Positions 36,065 through 47,730 of a stretch of DNA of 64,000 bases are shown here, piece by piece. Position 1 is the stretch's first letter, and the number at the start of each line of letters is the position of its first letter. A program made the translations under genes and the position numbers. The notes beneath the pieces were generated by a model, which made no database searches, had not been told where the DNA came from, and saw only the letters and a list, made by a program, of their open reading frames with translations. The stretch is taken from the NCBI GenBank assembly GCA_003255025.1, contig QANY01013209.1:1240001-1304000 (forward strand), read 5' to 3'. This DNA comes from Datisca glomerata (lineage: Eukaryota > Streptophyta > Magnoliopsida > Cucurbitales > Datiscaceae).

Positions 36065-37831
36065 AGGAAGAAACCATATCTCCCCCAATGTTCCCTTAGT
36101 TTGGACTGAGCCATTATTTAGGGAGTTCATGACCATCTACCATGATGCATTTCCTCTCGATGTCACTTGTTCCCTAGGGGAGAGTGGGGTATCAGGTGTT
36201 CCATGTAGGCCTTCTTGGAAGATATCACCATCCACCCCATGTACCTATCCCTAGGTTTAGGTTTAACCGAGCTTCAATATACTTACATAGTTAATTTTTG
36301 AAAGAAAAGTTACTACTTGGCCCCAGACCAAATAAAAGAGGGTCGCTCATAAGTGAGCTCTCCAAAGAGGAGAAATGATGGGAAAAAGTCATCTCATTTC
36401 CCTTTCCTTTTCTTTTCACCTTTTCTTCTTTTTTTTTTCCATTTTTAAAGCTTTTCTGTTTACTTACATCTTCCTTCTTTGTGTGATCTAGACAAGCGAG
36501 CCAACGCGAAGTCGTTTCTGATGGGGGCGCTTAACGAATGGGTAGAAGTCACTTTCTGTTGCCTAGAAAGAAGGTGGAATCAACTCCTTGATCCTAGAAG
36601 GGAAGTTAACGCTGCATTGGTACCTGCTCTGCTCCCGTTGCTTCATCATCGGATCTCGCTTCACCAACTTCTCTTCCTAGAGGTATCCCGATTCCCCATT
36701 TCCATTCTAATTCTCCCCGTTTCCCTACTATTTCAAGATTTTTTTAGTCGAAGGACTCCGAAGATGAAGAAGAAGAAGAGGCTTCCCTTCAGAGAAGGAC
36801 TCGTGAGACTGTTGCAGAAATGACGAAGCGGCTTTGTACCATGTTGAGGGGGATTGGAGGGAGGAATGTCTGCCAGATTATGGATACATTCAATTCTACC
36901 CAAGTTCCTCTTGCTCTTTCCGTCCAAAGTGAAGGCGACTTCGCTCATTCTACCACTCCCCATTCTCTTCCATCGGTTGCGCAAAGGGAAATGGTCGTTC
37001 TTAATCCTCAAGCAAATTTTGAAGAATTCATTTCTTGGAGGTTGAGACGCTTTACTACTGCACCTTTCGTGCCAGCCTCCATGAGCTTTTTCAACGATCT
37101 TGAGCTGCCCACATAGTTCCCTATGGCATCATGTGTGATTCGAATACTCAAATGACTCGTAACATGAACACTGGAGATCTCATCAGCTAATTGATTCATG
37201 ACTTAATCAGGGTAAGTCATTTTCTTCCTTTTCCCATTTACTCGTACTTGTATATTATTATTTTAACTTCCAAGTTTTCCTGTTTCCTCAAACTTACACA
37301 TTTTTTATTTATCATCTTTTCTTTCTAGGTCATTATCCATTGTAATGCCCTTCAGGAATATCATATACTCCATGAACATGCTATGATTGGCCTCTTTGCG
37401 GAGCTTTCCGAGAATCCTGGCCTTGTCTCTTGGCTTCAGGATGAAATTGGGCGGTTGTAGAGAACAGAGGCTAAGCTACGGAGAGAACTTCAAACTTGAG
37501 GAGACTTTGAAGGCAACAGAGCTTGCTAAGGTGCAAGTGGTGGAGGAGAAAGAGAGAGATGGAGGCTGAGTTCCAAGCGGCCTTCAACGAAGCTGAACAT
37601 GCCATCTATAGTTTGGGCTACATGAATGGTTCAACCAAGATCCTTCCTAGGAAACCTCTTTCTGACTAGTCTCCTAGTCCAGATCTCGAGGCTAATCCCA
37701 TTGAAGATCTTCAAGCTGAGATCGACAGTTGAACTGTGGACGCCGTTGACATCCCTCATGTTGAAGATGATGTTGTCAATCCTTCCACCGACAATGTTGT
37801 CGCTAGTGCAACAATCATCATTTCCTAATTT
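36065..37831 (+). pseudogene. Antisense ORF (aORF-like) inside the gypsy element
   Basis: On the strand opposite to gag-pol, several plus-strand frames look like one decayed spliced gene. Around 36105-36240 they encode REFMTIYHDAFPLDV, then SLGESGVSG. A region near 36300-36390 has a degraded YYLAP...G-type stretch. Open frames at 36479-36823 and 36820-37116 follow, the second with NFEEFISWRLRRF and SFFNDLEL. A consensus-like intron (37212-37328, GTAAGT...TTTCTAG) joins DLIR to IIHCNALQEYHILHEH, followed by a charged coiled-coil-like tail. This resembles the antisense ORFs reported downstream of pol in Tat-lineage elements. The function is not known. Frameshifts and stops make it non-coding now. 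Confidence 0.55.
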
Positions 37832-38039
37832 TTTTCTAGTTTTTGTACGTTTTAAGTAGTTTCCTTTTTCTTTCTTTGCATCAAATGTACTTTCCTTTCA
37901 ATTGATGAATAGAACTTTCTTTTTCTCAATTACTAACAATTTTTCCTCTTTTTACTTCTGCGAGGCTATTTTTCCATTGTATTTCTCTTCCATAATTATT
38001 TCAATACATTCTTCTTTCGTTCACAGGGACTACCTTTGT

Positions 38040-38590
38040 CCTTAATTTCCTTTGACAAATGACTACTCAATGTAGTATTATCCATTCTCAAAGACTTAAA
38101 ATCTTTTTAGCTCCAATTTCCTTTAGAGAGCACATTGCTCATTGTAATACAGTCCATTGTCAAAGAATTATGCTCATTGTACAACCATGGCCTAGGTTTT
38201 CTTTAGTGAACGGCTGTTAATTGTAGTGTAATTTGTTCACAAGGACTTAGGCTTTGTAGAACCATGACCCTGGTTTTCTTAAGAGAACGGTTGTGCATTG
38301 TAGTGTAGTCTATTCTCAATGACTTGGGCTTATTTTAGAACCATAACCCTAGTTTTCTTTAGAGAACAGACGCCCATTGCACTGCAGTGTATTCTCAAGA
38401 ACTTAAACTCATTATAGAACTATAGTCCTGGTTTCTTTTCGAGAACGGCTGCCCATTATATTTCAGTACACTCTCAAGAACTTAGGCTCATTGTAGAACC
38501 ATGGACTTAGTTTTCTTTACAGAATGACTGTCCACTTTAGTGCAATCTATTCGAAAAAACTTAAGGTTCATTTTAAAATCGTGACACAAA
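38040..38590. repeat. 78-79 bp tandem repeat array in gypsy 3' region
   Basis: A unit containing TAGAACCATGACCCTGG, TTTTCTTTAGAGAACGG, CATTGTAGTG and ATTCTCAAGAACTTAGG recurs; TAGAACC anchors fall at 38257, 38336, 38415 and 38493. More degraded units extend the array to about six or seven copies. It lies between the integrase and the antisense ORF, where Tat/Ogre elements are known to carry tandem repeats. Confidence 0.88.
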
Positions 38591-38707
38591 TTTTTTTTTT
38601 TGTTGTTTGCTAAAGGAGAAAGAGTTGACACCAAAAAATTTTACGTGAAAAACCCTTGCGGGCAAATATTCACCATAATAAATTTACATGTTAGATAAAG
38701 TGTCTTT

Positions 38708-39043
38708 TTAGATGCGCGGTTTTCCAAGGTATGGTCTTGCCTGTCTTTCATCATCAGATAATAATTTTCGCTGCCTCAAATATTGTTGACAATGTATGGT
38801 CATTCCCAATTCAATCCCAACTTCCATTTCGTCTGAAAAATCTTCTCTAGCTCTACATCTCATATCTGAAATCCCCATTTTCGAATCTTCTTTCAGAAGT
38901 AAGTTCTCATTTTCTGATTTTAGTTGGCCACTCATATTAATGTTGTTTCTCTCTTTTCCTTTAGAAGGTCCAGATTCTCTTTTACCAGTTCCATATTCTG
39001 CGGCTCGCTCAAACTTGATTTCATAGTTGGCTTTCAATTTCAA
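38708..39043 (-). pseudogene. Unrecognised ORF after gypsy integrase
   Basis: This is a 111-aa minus-strand ORF, rich in charged residues (for example GKRESGPSKGKER and EMEVGIELGM), immediately downstream of the integrase region in element orientation. I do not recognise the family. It could be the degenerated polyprotein C-terminus or a chance ORF. Confidence 0.3.
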
Positions 39044-39049
39044 TAGGTA

Positions 39050-39820
39050 TTATTGTTTCTGTTCCTTACAAAGAAAATGAGGATTCGTCCGTTGATCCTC
39101 TGGGAGTGGTCTTATGCGCCTATAATACTGCTATTAGCTCTTCCACCCATCTCCATTTAGCTTATTCTAGCCACTTTTTCAAACTTTCCAATATGATCCA
39201 ATTCGATCTTTCCGCTTGACCATTTCCTTGCGGGTAGTACGACGTGAAAATTTGGTTGATATTTTTCAAGACTCCACAGAATGCGTTAACTATCTTCCCT
39301 GTGATTTGAAGTCCGTTGTCCGAGACGAGTACTCATGGGATTTCATATTTGCATACTATGTTTTTCCACAAGAACTTCTTCATTTCCTCTTCCCAAATTC
39401 TTTTGTACACTTACGCTTCAATCCACTTCGTAAAGTAATTTGTTATGGCAAACATAAATCATTTCTATGCATGTGCCATGGAAAGTGGCCCTACAATATC
39501 TAGGTCCCATTGCATGAATGGCCACAGGCTTGCCAGTGTGTTGATCTCTCCGGGTGCCATTTTCACTATGAGGACAAAGCGTTCGCACTTGTCACAACTT
39601 CTCGTATACTATTTGACATCTTGATGCATCTTGGGCCAATTGTACCTCTCATTTATTATTTTGTGTGCTAATGATCATCCCCCAATATGATTTCTACATA
39701 TGGCTTAACGGATTTCTGCTAGCACATATTGCGCCTCTTTCGCTTTCAAGAATTTTAGATATGAACCTGAAAAGGACCTTTTGTATAATGTCATATTAAT
39801 AATACATGGCACTTTGTTGC
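39050..39820 (-). pseudogene. Gypsy integrase, broken
   Basis: The minus-strand frames show, in order, an RNWPKM/CDKCERF zinc-binding segment, GEINTLASLWPFMQWDLDIVG (first catalytic D in WDLDIVG), a VSDNG-like second-aspartate region, YYPQGNGQAE-like text with the catalytic E, and a final WAHKTTPRGST-like stretch. These are the landmarks of Ty3/gypsy integrase. The frame is interrupted many times. The plus-strand ORF at 39216-39503 is its antisense shadow. Confidence 0.82.
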
Positions 39821-39849
39821 TGAATTTTTCATCCTAGAAGTTTATCTTC

Positions 39850-41760
39850 ATGTAATTCTCTTTTTTCTACGTAACAAATTATATCATCCTTCTAGCTAGG
39901 TTCTACCTCAACTTCTACTTCCGTTGCATTTTGCAACAAGAATTTACACTTGATTGCTCGAGAAATTCCATCGGCACGTTTCTTTTGTAGGGGAGTTGTA
40001 GTGATGATCCCAAGTTTGCCAACGCATCACGTGACTATTTTCAACTCTTGGTATCTAGTGGATCTTGTTTTTCTTTAGCAGATCCAACAGATCTTTAGCC
40101 CATTGCAAATGTTCTATCATCCTCGTATCTTTCACTGCAAATTCTCTCATTACTTGTTTCACGATTAACATGGAATCACAAAATATTCTTACTTCAATTA
40201 CCTCGGGTTCCAGTAGCATGTTGACTCATACTATCAAGGCTTCATATTCCACTGCATTGTTTGATGCATTGAACTTAAAAGAGATGGAGAGCTAAAAAGT
40301 TTCTCCAAATGGAGTTTGCATCACTATTCCCGCGCTGACCCCTTTGTTATTGGTTGGGGCCCTATCAACGAACAGTTTCCAGGATCCGTTCTCTATTTCC
40401 ATTTGAAACCCTTTATTTTTGTCTTCTTCACTGTGAGTGAACTCTGCTACAAAGTCAATAAACACTTATCCTTTGATTACTGTTTATGGCTCATATTGAA
40501 TTTCATACTGACCAAGATCAATTGCCCACTTTACCATTCTTCTGCTTACTTCTGGTGAGTGCAATGGACTTCTGACGGGCGAATCTGTTAATACCTTTAT
40601 GATGTGTGAATGAAAGTAAGGCCTCACAACTACAACGACGAATACCAATTTTTCCAACCTCTTATATCTTACTTCAGCCGTCACTAAACTCTTACTTATG
40701 AAGTAAATGGGCTTTTGCTTCCAGTCTTCCTCCCTGACACGTACATAAGCAACTCTTCACTAGGAAGTGACTTCAAAAGCAACGGCAGAGTTATCAGGTT
40801 CTTCTTGATCTTTTTAAAAGCTTCTTTGAACTCTTCATTCTAGTTATCAACGAAATTCTTTTTTAGTTTTATGAAGAATGACTTGCACTTATCCGTTGAC
40901 CTTTAAAGAAATATGTTCAGAGATGCTAATTTTCACGTCAGACTTTACAATTTCTTACAAGTTTTAGGGGGATTCATCTCCAAGATAGCTTTCACTTGAT
41001 CTGGGTTGACTCAATTCCTCGTTATATCACTAAGCGCCCTAGAAAATTTCGCAGTGCCACTCTGAAAGTGCAGTTCTCTAGGTTAAGTTTCATAGAGATT
41101 TTTCTCAGGATTGAAAATGCCTCATGAAAATCTTTAATTTGATCTTACTGTTTGCTTCTTTTGACCAGCAAATCGTTCCCATAAACTTCCATTGTTCTTT
41201 TGATTTGCTCGTGAAAGATCTTGTTCACAAGCCTTTATTAAGTTGCACCTGTATTTTTTAAGCCAAAGGACATTACTTGATAACAGAAAATACATTGTTC
41301 AATGGCAAATTGAATATTTTCTTGGTCATGTTGAAACATTTTCAACTGATTATGTCCTAAATAGGTGTCCATGAAGCTTAGGAGTTCATGTCCTAAGATT
41401 GCATCCACCATCTGGTCTATCATTGACAACAGATAATTATCTTTTGGGCTAGCTTTATTTAGATCGGTGATGTCAAAATAGATCCTTCATTTCTCATTTT
41501 TCTTTTTTAGCATAACTACATTCGCAAGCCATTCTGGGTAGTCTACCTCCCGGATGAAGTCGACTCTTAAAAGATTTTTCACTTCTTCTTTGATTGATGT
41601 GTTCCATTCTGGGGTGAAGCTTCTTTTCCGTTGTTTCAATAGTTTCACAGTGAGATCCATATGCAACTTGTGCTGCATTTGTGAAGATGTCTTCGTTCTT
41701 TCGCAAAAAGTCTTTCAACCTTTCATTTTCCACTTTTTCAAGTTGGGTTGTGATGTTGGA
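39850..41760 (-). pseudogene. Gypsy reverse transcriptase and RNase H, broken
   Basis: The minus strand encodes the RT entry segment VDFIREVDYPEWLANVVMLKK (41678-41487), then LLSFMDTYLGHNQLKMF and FCYQVMSFGLKNTGAT (41429-41238). The catalytic motif near 41172-41183 reads YGND instead of YVDD. RNase H text follows: RPYFHSHIIKVLTD and RRMVKWAIDLGQYEIQYEP (40684-40484), then FNASNNAVEYEAL near 40250. The order RT-RNaseH-integrase is that of Ty3/gypsy. Multiple stops and the lost catalytic residue rule out activity. Confidence 0.87.
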
Positions 41761-41799
41761 TTTCTTTTGATTTCCTTCCTTGAGGTACACAAGTTTGGT

Positions 41800-42300
41800 G
41801 ACTTCTCCCGCTTTGTACCTCGGGTTAGACATACCATCTTGTCTGTCCTCCATTGATTGCTATTGTTTTGTTACCTCTGCGTTCTTACCATCTGGCATTT
41901 TTTCATTGTCGTTCATCTAGCGGACTCTAGTGCCATTACGGTGTAGATGAAAGCATCAACTTCATCTCTCATTATCATGTTTTTCCCTTCTGGGATGAAT
42001 ATTTCAATACCTGGTAATAGGTGGACGGGACCGCCTTCATTTTGTGTAACCATGTCCTTCCCAAGATTGCATTGTATGGGGATGGAGTGTCCAGAACTAC
42101 AAACTCCTTCAAATGATTGAAAAGCTCAACATTCGTAGGGAGAATTATCATTCCTTTAGAGTAGATTATTATCCCGTTGAAACCTATCAACGGCTGCGAT
42201 GGGCCTTGCAACTTTTTATCTTTCATGGTCATTTTTCCAAGGGTTGATCGATGTAGAATGTTGACAACAGTCCATCATCGATCAACACCCTCCTCAGTAG
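41800..42300 (-). pseudogene. Gypsy aspartic protease region, broken
   Basis: The minus-strand ORF 42232-41975 contains PLIGFNGIIIYSKGMIILP and SPYNAILGRTWLHKMKAV, the flap and C-terminal half of a retrotransposon protease. Just upstream (42290-42250) the active-site segment reads VLIDDG in place of a V-D-T/N-G motif. Stops separate the parts. Confidence 0.75.
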
Positions 42301-43099
42301 ACAGTTTCCAACTTGAATTGTTATGACCATAGAATCATTGTGTTATCCATTGTGCTCCTCTAAAAATAGTTCATCAAAGATCAACGGTATATTTTCGTTG
42401 TCACTCGATGTACTACCTTTCTCCTAGCGTCCCTCCATCATGGGCTTTTTGCACTATATCTTTCTTTCTTTCCAATTAGAGTGATTATGATGCCCACAAT
42501 CGTGAATGGTTACTTCCCTTTGTCCTAGAATTTCTTTTTCATTTCTCTCTTTTACCCATCCTTCTGGACATACTATTGGAGTATGTCTTTGATCAGTTCC
42601 TCAATATAATCCTTGAGTTGAAAGTTGTCTTTCGTGTAGTGCCTGTAGCTTTTTTAAAGGAGCAGTACTTGTCCTTATCTATGTAGCTTGACTTTTTCGT
42701 CAGTAGGACTGGTCTCTTTACCATGGCATATTCTTGATTACCTCAAGAATTTGGTTCACAGGCATGGCGGGAGGCGTATAGACTTTGTCCCTAGAATTAA
42801 TTCCATCCGTGGATCTTCCCCTACTTTCAGTCTTTTCCCATTTACTCTCTTTCCGTTCATCATTTCTTTCTGACCATCCCGTTCTCTTCTTTCCCGTACT
42901 GGAATTATGGTCTCCTTTGCACTACTTTTCTGTCCTCCATTCTATCAACTTCATCATGCTATTTTTTTCTTATTCTAATGTGATGTAATTTTATGTCCGT
43001 TAGAATGTTTCCTCCATGGATAGTAGTTTTACCTTTAACAAATCTTCAAAGAAGAAGAATCTGGGTCCAACCCCTATCTGAAAGCCAGTCTTGCCATTC

Positions 43100-43720
43100 G
43101 ATTGTCATAACTTTCTACTATTTCCATTTCATCCTTGAATATATGTGTGTATTAACGCAGAGATTCCCCCTTCTTGAAGGAGATGGTCAGGAGGTATTCT
43201 GTGTCCTCCATTACTGAACAGTAAGTGGAGTATTGTTCTAGGAAGACTAAAGAGATGGTGGTGAAGTTAGTGACCGAATGAGAAGGGAGTGAGTGATACC
43301 ATTTCAAAGTGCTCACATCCAAACTAGTGGGAAACATTCTGCACATTAACCCATCTTCGTGTTGCTACAACGTCATCAGTTGTTTGAACCGCCTGAGGTG
43401 GTCCACCAGATCAGATTTTCCTTCATAGTACTTGAACTTGAGCGCCACGAATTTCTTGGGAACTAAGGCGGCCCTAATTTCTGGACTTAACGGGGAACGA
43501 GTAAGTGAATCAAGGTCAGCTTTTCCCGCATTCCCTAGTTTTCTCATCTCCAACATCTTCTTTTCTAGCATTTCTTCCATTGATTTTCCCATTATATCCT
43601 TCTGTGGATATGTTTCTCCCGCCGTTTTCTTCGTGTGATCACGAGACCGGATTTCTCCATCTACCTGTTGCACATTCCTACTATTCACCAGGTTTGCTCA
43701 CTTAGCATCTTGCCCGTCTG
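43100..43720 (-). pseudogene. Gypsy gag, broken
   Basis: Two minus-strand ORFs (43688-43365 and 43346-43152) carry retrotransposon gag text: PEIRAALVPKKFVALKFKYY, then MCRMFPTSLDVSTLKWYHSL, LEQYST and YLLTISFKKGESLR. The second continues the first after a frame break. Gag would form the particle. Confidence 0.83.
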
Positions 43721-44020
43721 GTTCTAAACGGTTTTTATGTTCTTCATTGTTTGTTCATTGGCTTACTTCTGCGTGTTTTTGTGCCAGTTCTTGTTGCAGT
43801 GTATTAATTTGATCTTGGACTGTCTACCACACACTGCGTAGGGCTTCGTTGTTACGCCACCCCATCTCCTACATACCCGTCAGGATGGTCTGGAGCATCT
43901 CTTCTGGTTGTGTAGGTTGATCAACATGATCATTTCTGTTTCCCTCGTCCAGGGTAGTGTTTGATATGGCTTTAGGCATTTTTTTTAAAGGGGTTTCTTG
44001 AGCTTTTCTCTCGCTCTAAA

Positions 44021-44391
44021 TGAAAGTATCAAAATATAAAGGATTTTTTCAGAAAAGAAAAATCAATGACAAAAATAGTTCTAATAATTATGAGAGAGAG
44101 AGAGAGAGAGAGAGAGACAATGAACTCCAAGGTAGTAGTTTGCTTATATTTGAATAGTTTTTAGAATTGTACATCATTGTATTTATACATGAAAATGATA
44201 ACTAAGTGATAATCAACCCTCATTTTCATTGCAAGGATAAGATATCAATCTCACCGTTTGAAGAGAATATTCCTCTTTGTGATCTCTTTTGTAACCGTCA
44301 AACTGATCTAACAGCTCCCATTCCACCATATTCCTTGATTAATTCATCAATCCATATTTTGTCACTTGTAAGATTGAGTTTTGGCTGTTCA
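44021..44391 (-). repeat. Gypsy 5' LTR
   Basis: It matches 35223-35523 and ends TTGGCTGTTCA before the AATAC duplication. A (GA)n run lies at 44092-44117. The inner boundary (TGAAAGTATC at 44021) is chosen as the nearest TG and is uncertain. Confidence 0.7.
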
Positions 44392-44396
44392 AATAC

Positions 44397-44730
44397 CAAA
44401 ATATTTATCGAACAAATAAATGTGATCTAAAATAATATTTTGCATGTATCAGAGTGCTTTCAAATAAAACACTCCCAAACTCACCCGACATTTGGTATTT
44501 AAAAATACTTGTACAAGAAACATCTTTTCTTTTCTTTTCTTTTTTTGGTTAAAATGTAAGAAACACATTTTCAAGAGTGAGTTTGGGAGTGCTTCACTTG
44601 AAAGATTTTAAAAAATTAAGAAGGTATATTATCTTAGATCACATTTATTAGACAAATTATTATTTGAAATCGATTATGTTGTTTTGAAATACTTTTACAA
44701 GAAACATATGTCGCGGTGTTTCTTAAAATA
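44397..44730. mobile_element. Foldback MITE, split by the gypsy element
   Basis: AAATGTGATCTAAAATAATA...GAGTGCTTTCAAATAAAACA...CTCCCAAACTCAC on the left pairs with a right arm (44568-44730) containing its complement. The left arm continues on the other side of the gypsy insertion, where GTACAAGTGCTTCTAAATAC ends at 35222. The uninterrupted element therefore had arms of more than 100 bases. Confidence 0.78.
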
Positions 44731-45097
44731 TAAATTAATTTGCCACATAATATGTTAAAGTGTTTCATGCAAAAATGAAAGAGAAATAATTATAACTAAA
44801 ATAGTGTTATTTTAACGTATAAAAACACTAGACATTAGTAATCTATTTTGTCATATTTGTCGTCATGCGACGTTTGATAGCTGGATGATGAACATGAGAA
44901 TTTGAAAGAGAAACTGAATGTAATAGTATCAGTTTACCACCAATGTATTGTTTAGTTAATTTGATCCCGACGCTCTTTCGATGTGTGTGAATGTGTGTGT
45001 ATATACATGTGTGTTTAGTAAATTAATAAGCCTAATTAAAACAAACCTAAAAAACCCTACCCTAGCTAGTCCTCTCAATCTCTATCGCTCACCTGAA
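44731..45097. other. Unassigned AT-rich DNA
   Basis: No gene or repeat is recognised. A short GT-rich run lies near 44985-45000. Confidence 0.4.
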
Positions 45098-45197
45098 TAT
45101 ATATTAATCTCCAATCTATGACCCATAAATTTTATAGCAGAAATCTCAAAACTTTTGTCACGTTGTTAAACTTTGCTGCTTAGAATGTCAGAGAATT

Positions 45198-45467
45198 GTG
45201 AGCAATGTTTTTGCTATTTGGAATACTGAGAATAATTATCACATAGATCCTTTGGGAAGGATTTGGGTTGCCTATGACCCATCCATTTTTGAGATTTCTG
45301 TTCTTCAGTGTTCCTCCAACCTGATGCAGTGTAAGGTGAAAAACATTGATTCTTCTACTATTTTCCTCTGCACTTTTCTTTATACTGCTAACAATGATAG
45401 TACTAGAATGAATCTTTGGAAGGATCTGTCCATTCTTCATAATGGTAGTTCCCAGCTGTGCAATTAG
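45198..45467 (+). pseudogene. LINE endonuclease fragment
   Basis: The plus-strand frame reads WNTENNYHIDPLGRIWVAYD, then SIFEISVLQCSS, CKVKNIDSSTIFLCTFLYTA and RMNLWKDLSILHN. This matches the apurinic-endonuclease domain that opens ORF2 of plant LINEs (W...GRIW, F.CTF.YA.N, R..LW..L). A complete domain would continue with a W..MGDFN motif; here the similarity stops at the inverted repeat at 45462. Only about 90 residues of a protein of more than 1000 remain, so this is a dead fragment. Confidence 0.75.
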
Positions 45468-45594
45468 ATGACCTGATGATAAGCCCTGCACTGATGATAA
45501 GCCCTGCAAACATAGCTCACAATTCTTTGACATTTCTGCTATAAAATTTATTGATCTCCAATCTGTGCAGGGCTTATCATCAGGTCATCTAATT
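45462..45594. repeat. Perfect 29-bp inverted repeat beside the LINE fragment
   Basis: 45462-45490 and 45566-45594 are exact reverse complements (core AGATGACCTGATGATAAG). An 18-base unit ACTGATGATAAGCCCTGC is tandem at the left arm. The loop and the upstream region also share inverted pieces: AATTTTATAGCAGAAAT at 45127 and GTCAGAGAATTGTGAGC at 45187 both have complements at 45510-45555. Confidence 0.9.
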
Positions 45595-45599
45595 ACAAT

Positions 45600-47730
45600 A
45601 TTACCATCTGACTCAATATCCGCACCAGAATAGCTCTTTCGTAAACTAAATAGGTCACCCTCACATACAGCGGCTTGCTCAACATGTTTAAATACTAGTG
45701 AGTGTTGGGCATGTATGTGTATATATAAATTTAGATATGAACGCCTCAAAATGTGTTATGTGTTTATAGCCAACTTTCTTCTAAGTATCATGTATCCCTA
45801 GACTCTACTCAAAATATGAACACCTCATAAATATTTATTTCAATTATTTAATCTAAAGTAACCATTTAATTATGAATTAAAATACATTTAATTGTTAAAT
45901 TTATGAAATGATAAATGATATTAACGTAATTGAATGTATTACAACTCTTGAGATTCATTACCGTACGTGATTCTTAATAGCAAGTGTTATATATGATATT
46001 GACTATTGATAAAATTAATTAATTATAAATAATTTAAAAAAACTTTAACAAAGTGGACCGAACATGTTGTAAATATATATAATTGCAATATGTAAGTGGA
46101 CACATTTAAGGAATTAGATGATCTGATAAATTTTAATATGAAAATTTATATTAAGTAAAGTAAATAGGATAAATTAATAATTTGATAGAGTAAATAATAG
46201 AACTAATATTTAGATAAAGTAATAATGAAATAAGTTTTAGTGCACCTCACAATGCCATATGTATCCACGTTTAATTTTAAACTATTTATATATAATATTA
46301 TTTACATACACTAAATATTAATGATTAAATAAAAAAATTAATCTATCATAAAAAAGTATTCATAATATTAAATTCTAAATTTAAGTATCATAGTAAGGCG
46401 TTCTAATTTTTTTATTACAATTATAAAAGACGCTGAACTTCATACAAGAAAAACGTTTTATCCGTGAACTCAAACTAGGTTATATAATATTGTGTACTCA
46501 ATGTCGTTGGATTTTTTATATTTTTATATTTTGTAATTGAAAATTTTATTATTATCATTATATATTTAGTGCACATTAGATAATTTATTTCTTAGTCTAT
46601 TAGTCTTATTTACATCCTCTCATGCCTTTTCATCTCCCCATCCATCCACCACCTCTCTCTCAACTCTCTCACTCTTTCTCTCTCTCATCCATTGGTTCAC
46701 TCTAATTTAGTCCACTCCAATTCTCCATATATAAATGCATTTTAAAACTTATTTCACTCAAACCTTAGAATTACCCCTTTTGCACTAATACTTACACCAA
46801 ACCTCATAACTACCTCAAATTGCATTTTGGTTTCTATATTGTATGTATATTATATACATAAGTTTTGTCCTCAAATTGACTCTAGAAGGTTTTTGTAACG
46901 ATACTTTTCTCCTCTAATTTCTCTTTCTCTTTTTTAAATATTATATTAATAATATTTTTGAAGTTTTGTTAATAATTTCTAAAATTTTCTTTTTGTAGTA
47001 AAATGCTTATTTATAGGTCTTTGTTTGTTCAGATAGTTGAGGAACTTGACTACGTGGGTGTCTAAAGATTGAAATTGACTACTTGCATATTCAGCATTTT
47101 TCCCACGGTAAGTTATATTTTTGTCAAATTTCTTCACTTTTATGTTAAACATTAAACATATACATTATCATTGATTGAAAAATTCAAGTAGGAGGAAATG
47201 ATTTCTTTTTATAAATTGGTTACATGAAAAATTCAAGTAGAAGGAAAATATTTCTTTTTATAAATTGGTTACATATGCACATGATTCTTAATAATTTTGT
47301 AATAGTTTAAAGTATCTTAATTTAAAGATTCTTAATAATCTTTTCATTAAATGTAAATGTTGTTAACTATTCTAACTTCAACATTTTTAGATATCAACGA
47401 TGAATCGATCATCTATATCGTGCAAGCTTTTACACAAATAATCCTATGTATTTGCTTCATATCTTACCTATTTAGTTTTAAACTCATATTTTAATTTAAT
47501 AGCTTAGTATTTGATAAATAGTGTATGATATTTAAACGATAAATTGTGTACATTCTCTTAACTATTTTTTATAATTTGTGAACCGTTATATTTAGATATA
47601 CTTATATATAATCTTAAGGAAGCACAGGCATCTCCCTAATATATATATGAAGTTGGGTATTTAAGTATCATATTATGCCAAGTGTCAATTTTTATTCTCA
47701 ATCATTGTGTCACATGTCAATTTGTATTCC
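45600..47730. other. Unassigned AT-rich intergenic DNA
   Basis: No gene is recognised. A 49-base tandem duplication (AATTCAAGTAGGAGG at 47181 and AATTCAAGTAGAAGG at 47230) and CT-rich DNA at 46650-46690 are the only structures seen. Confidence 0.45.

Larger units (their letters stand above)
35223..44391 (-). mobile_element. Ty3/gypsy retrotransposon, Tat-like, defective
   Basis: Similar terminal sequences lie at 35223-35523 and about 44021-44391, and AATAC flanks the element (35218-35222 and 44392-44396). On the minus strand the order is gag, protease, RT, RNase H, integrase, which defines Ty3/gypsy. Between integrase and the 3' LTR there is a 78-79 bp tandem array and an antisense gene-like ORF, both known in the Tat/Ogre lineage. 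All coding domains are broken. The element sits within an older foldback MITE. The LTR boundaries are moderately certain; no convincing PBS or polypurine tract was seen. Confidence 0.85.
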
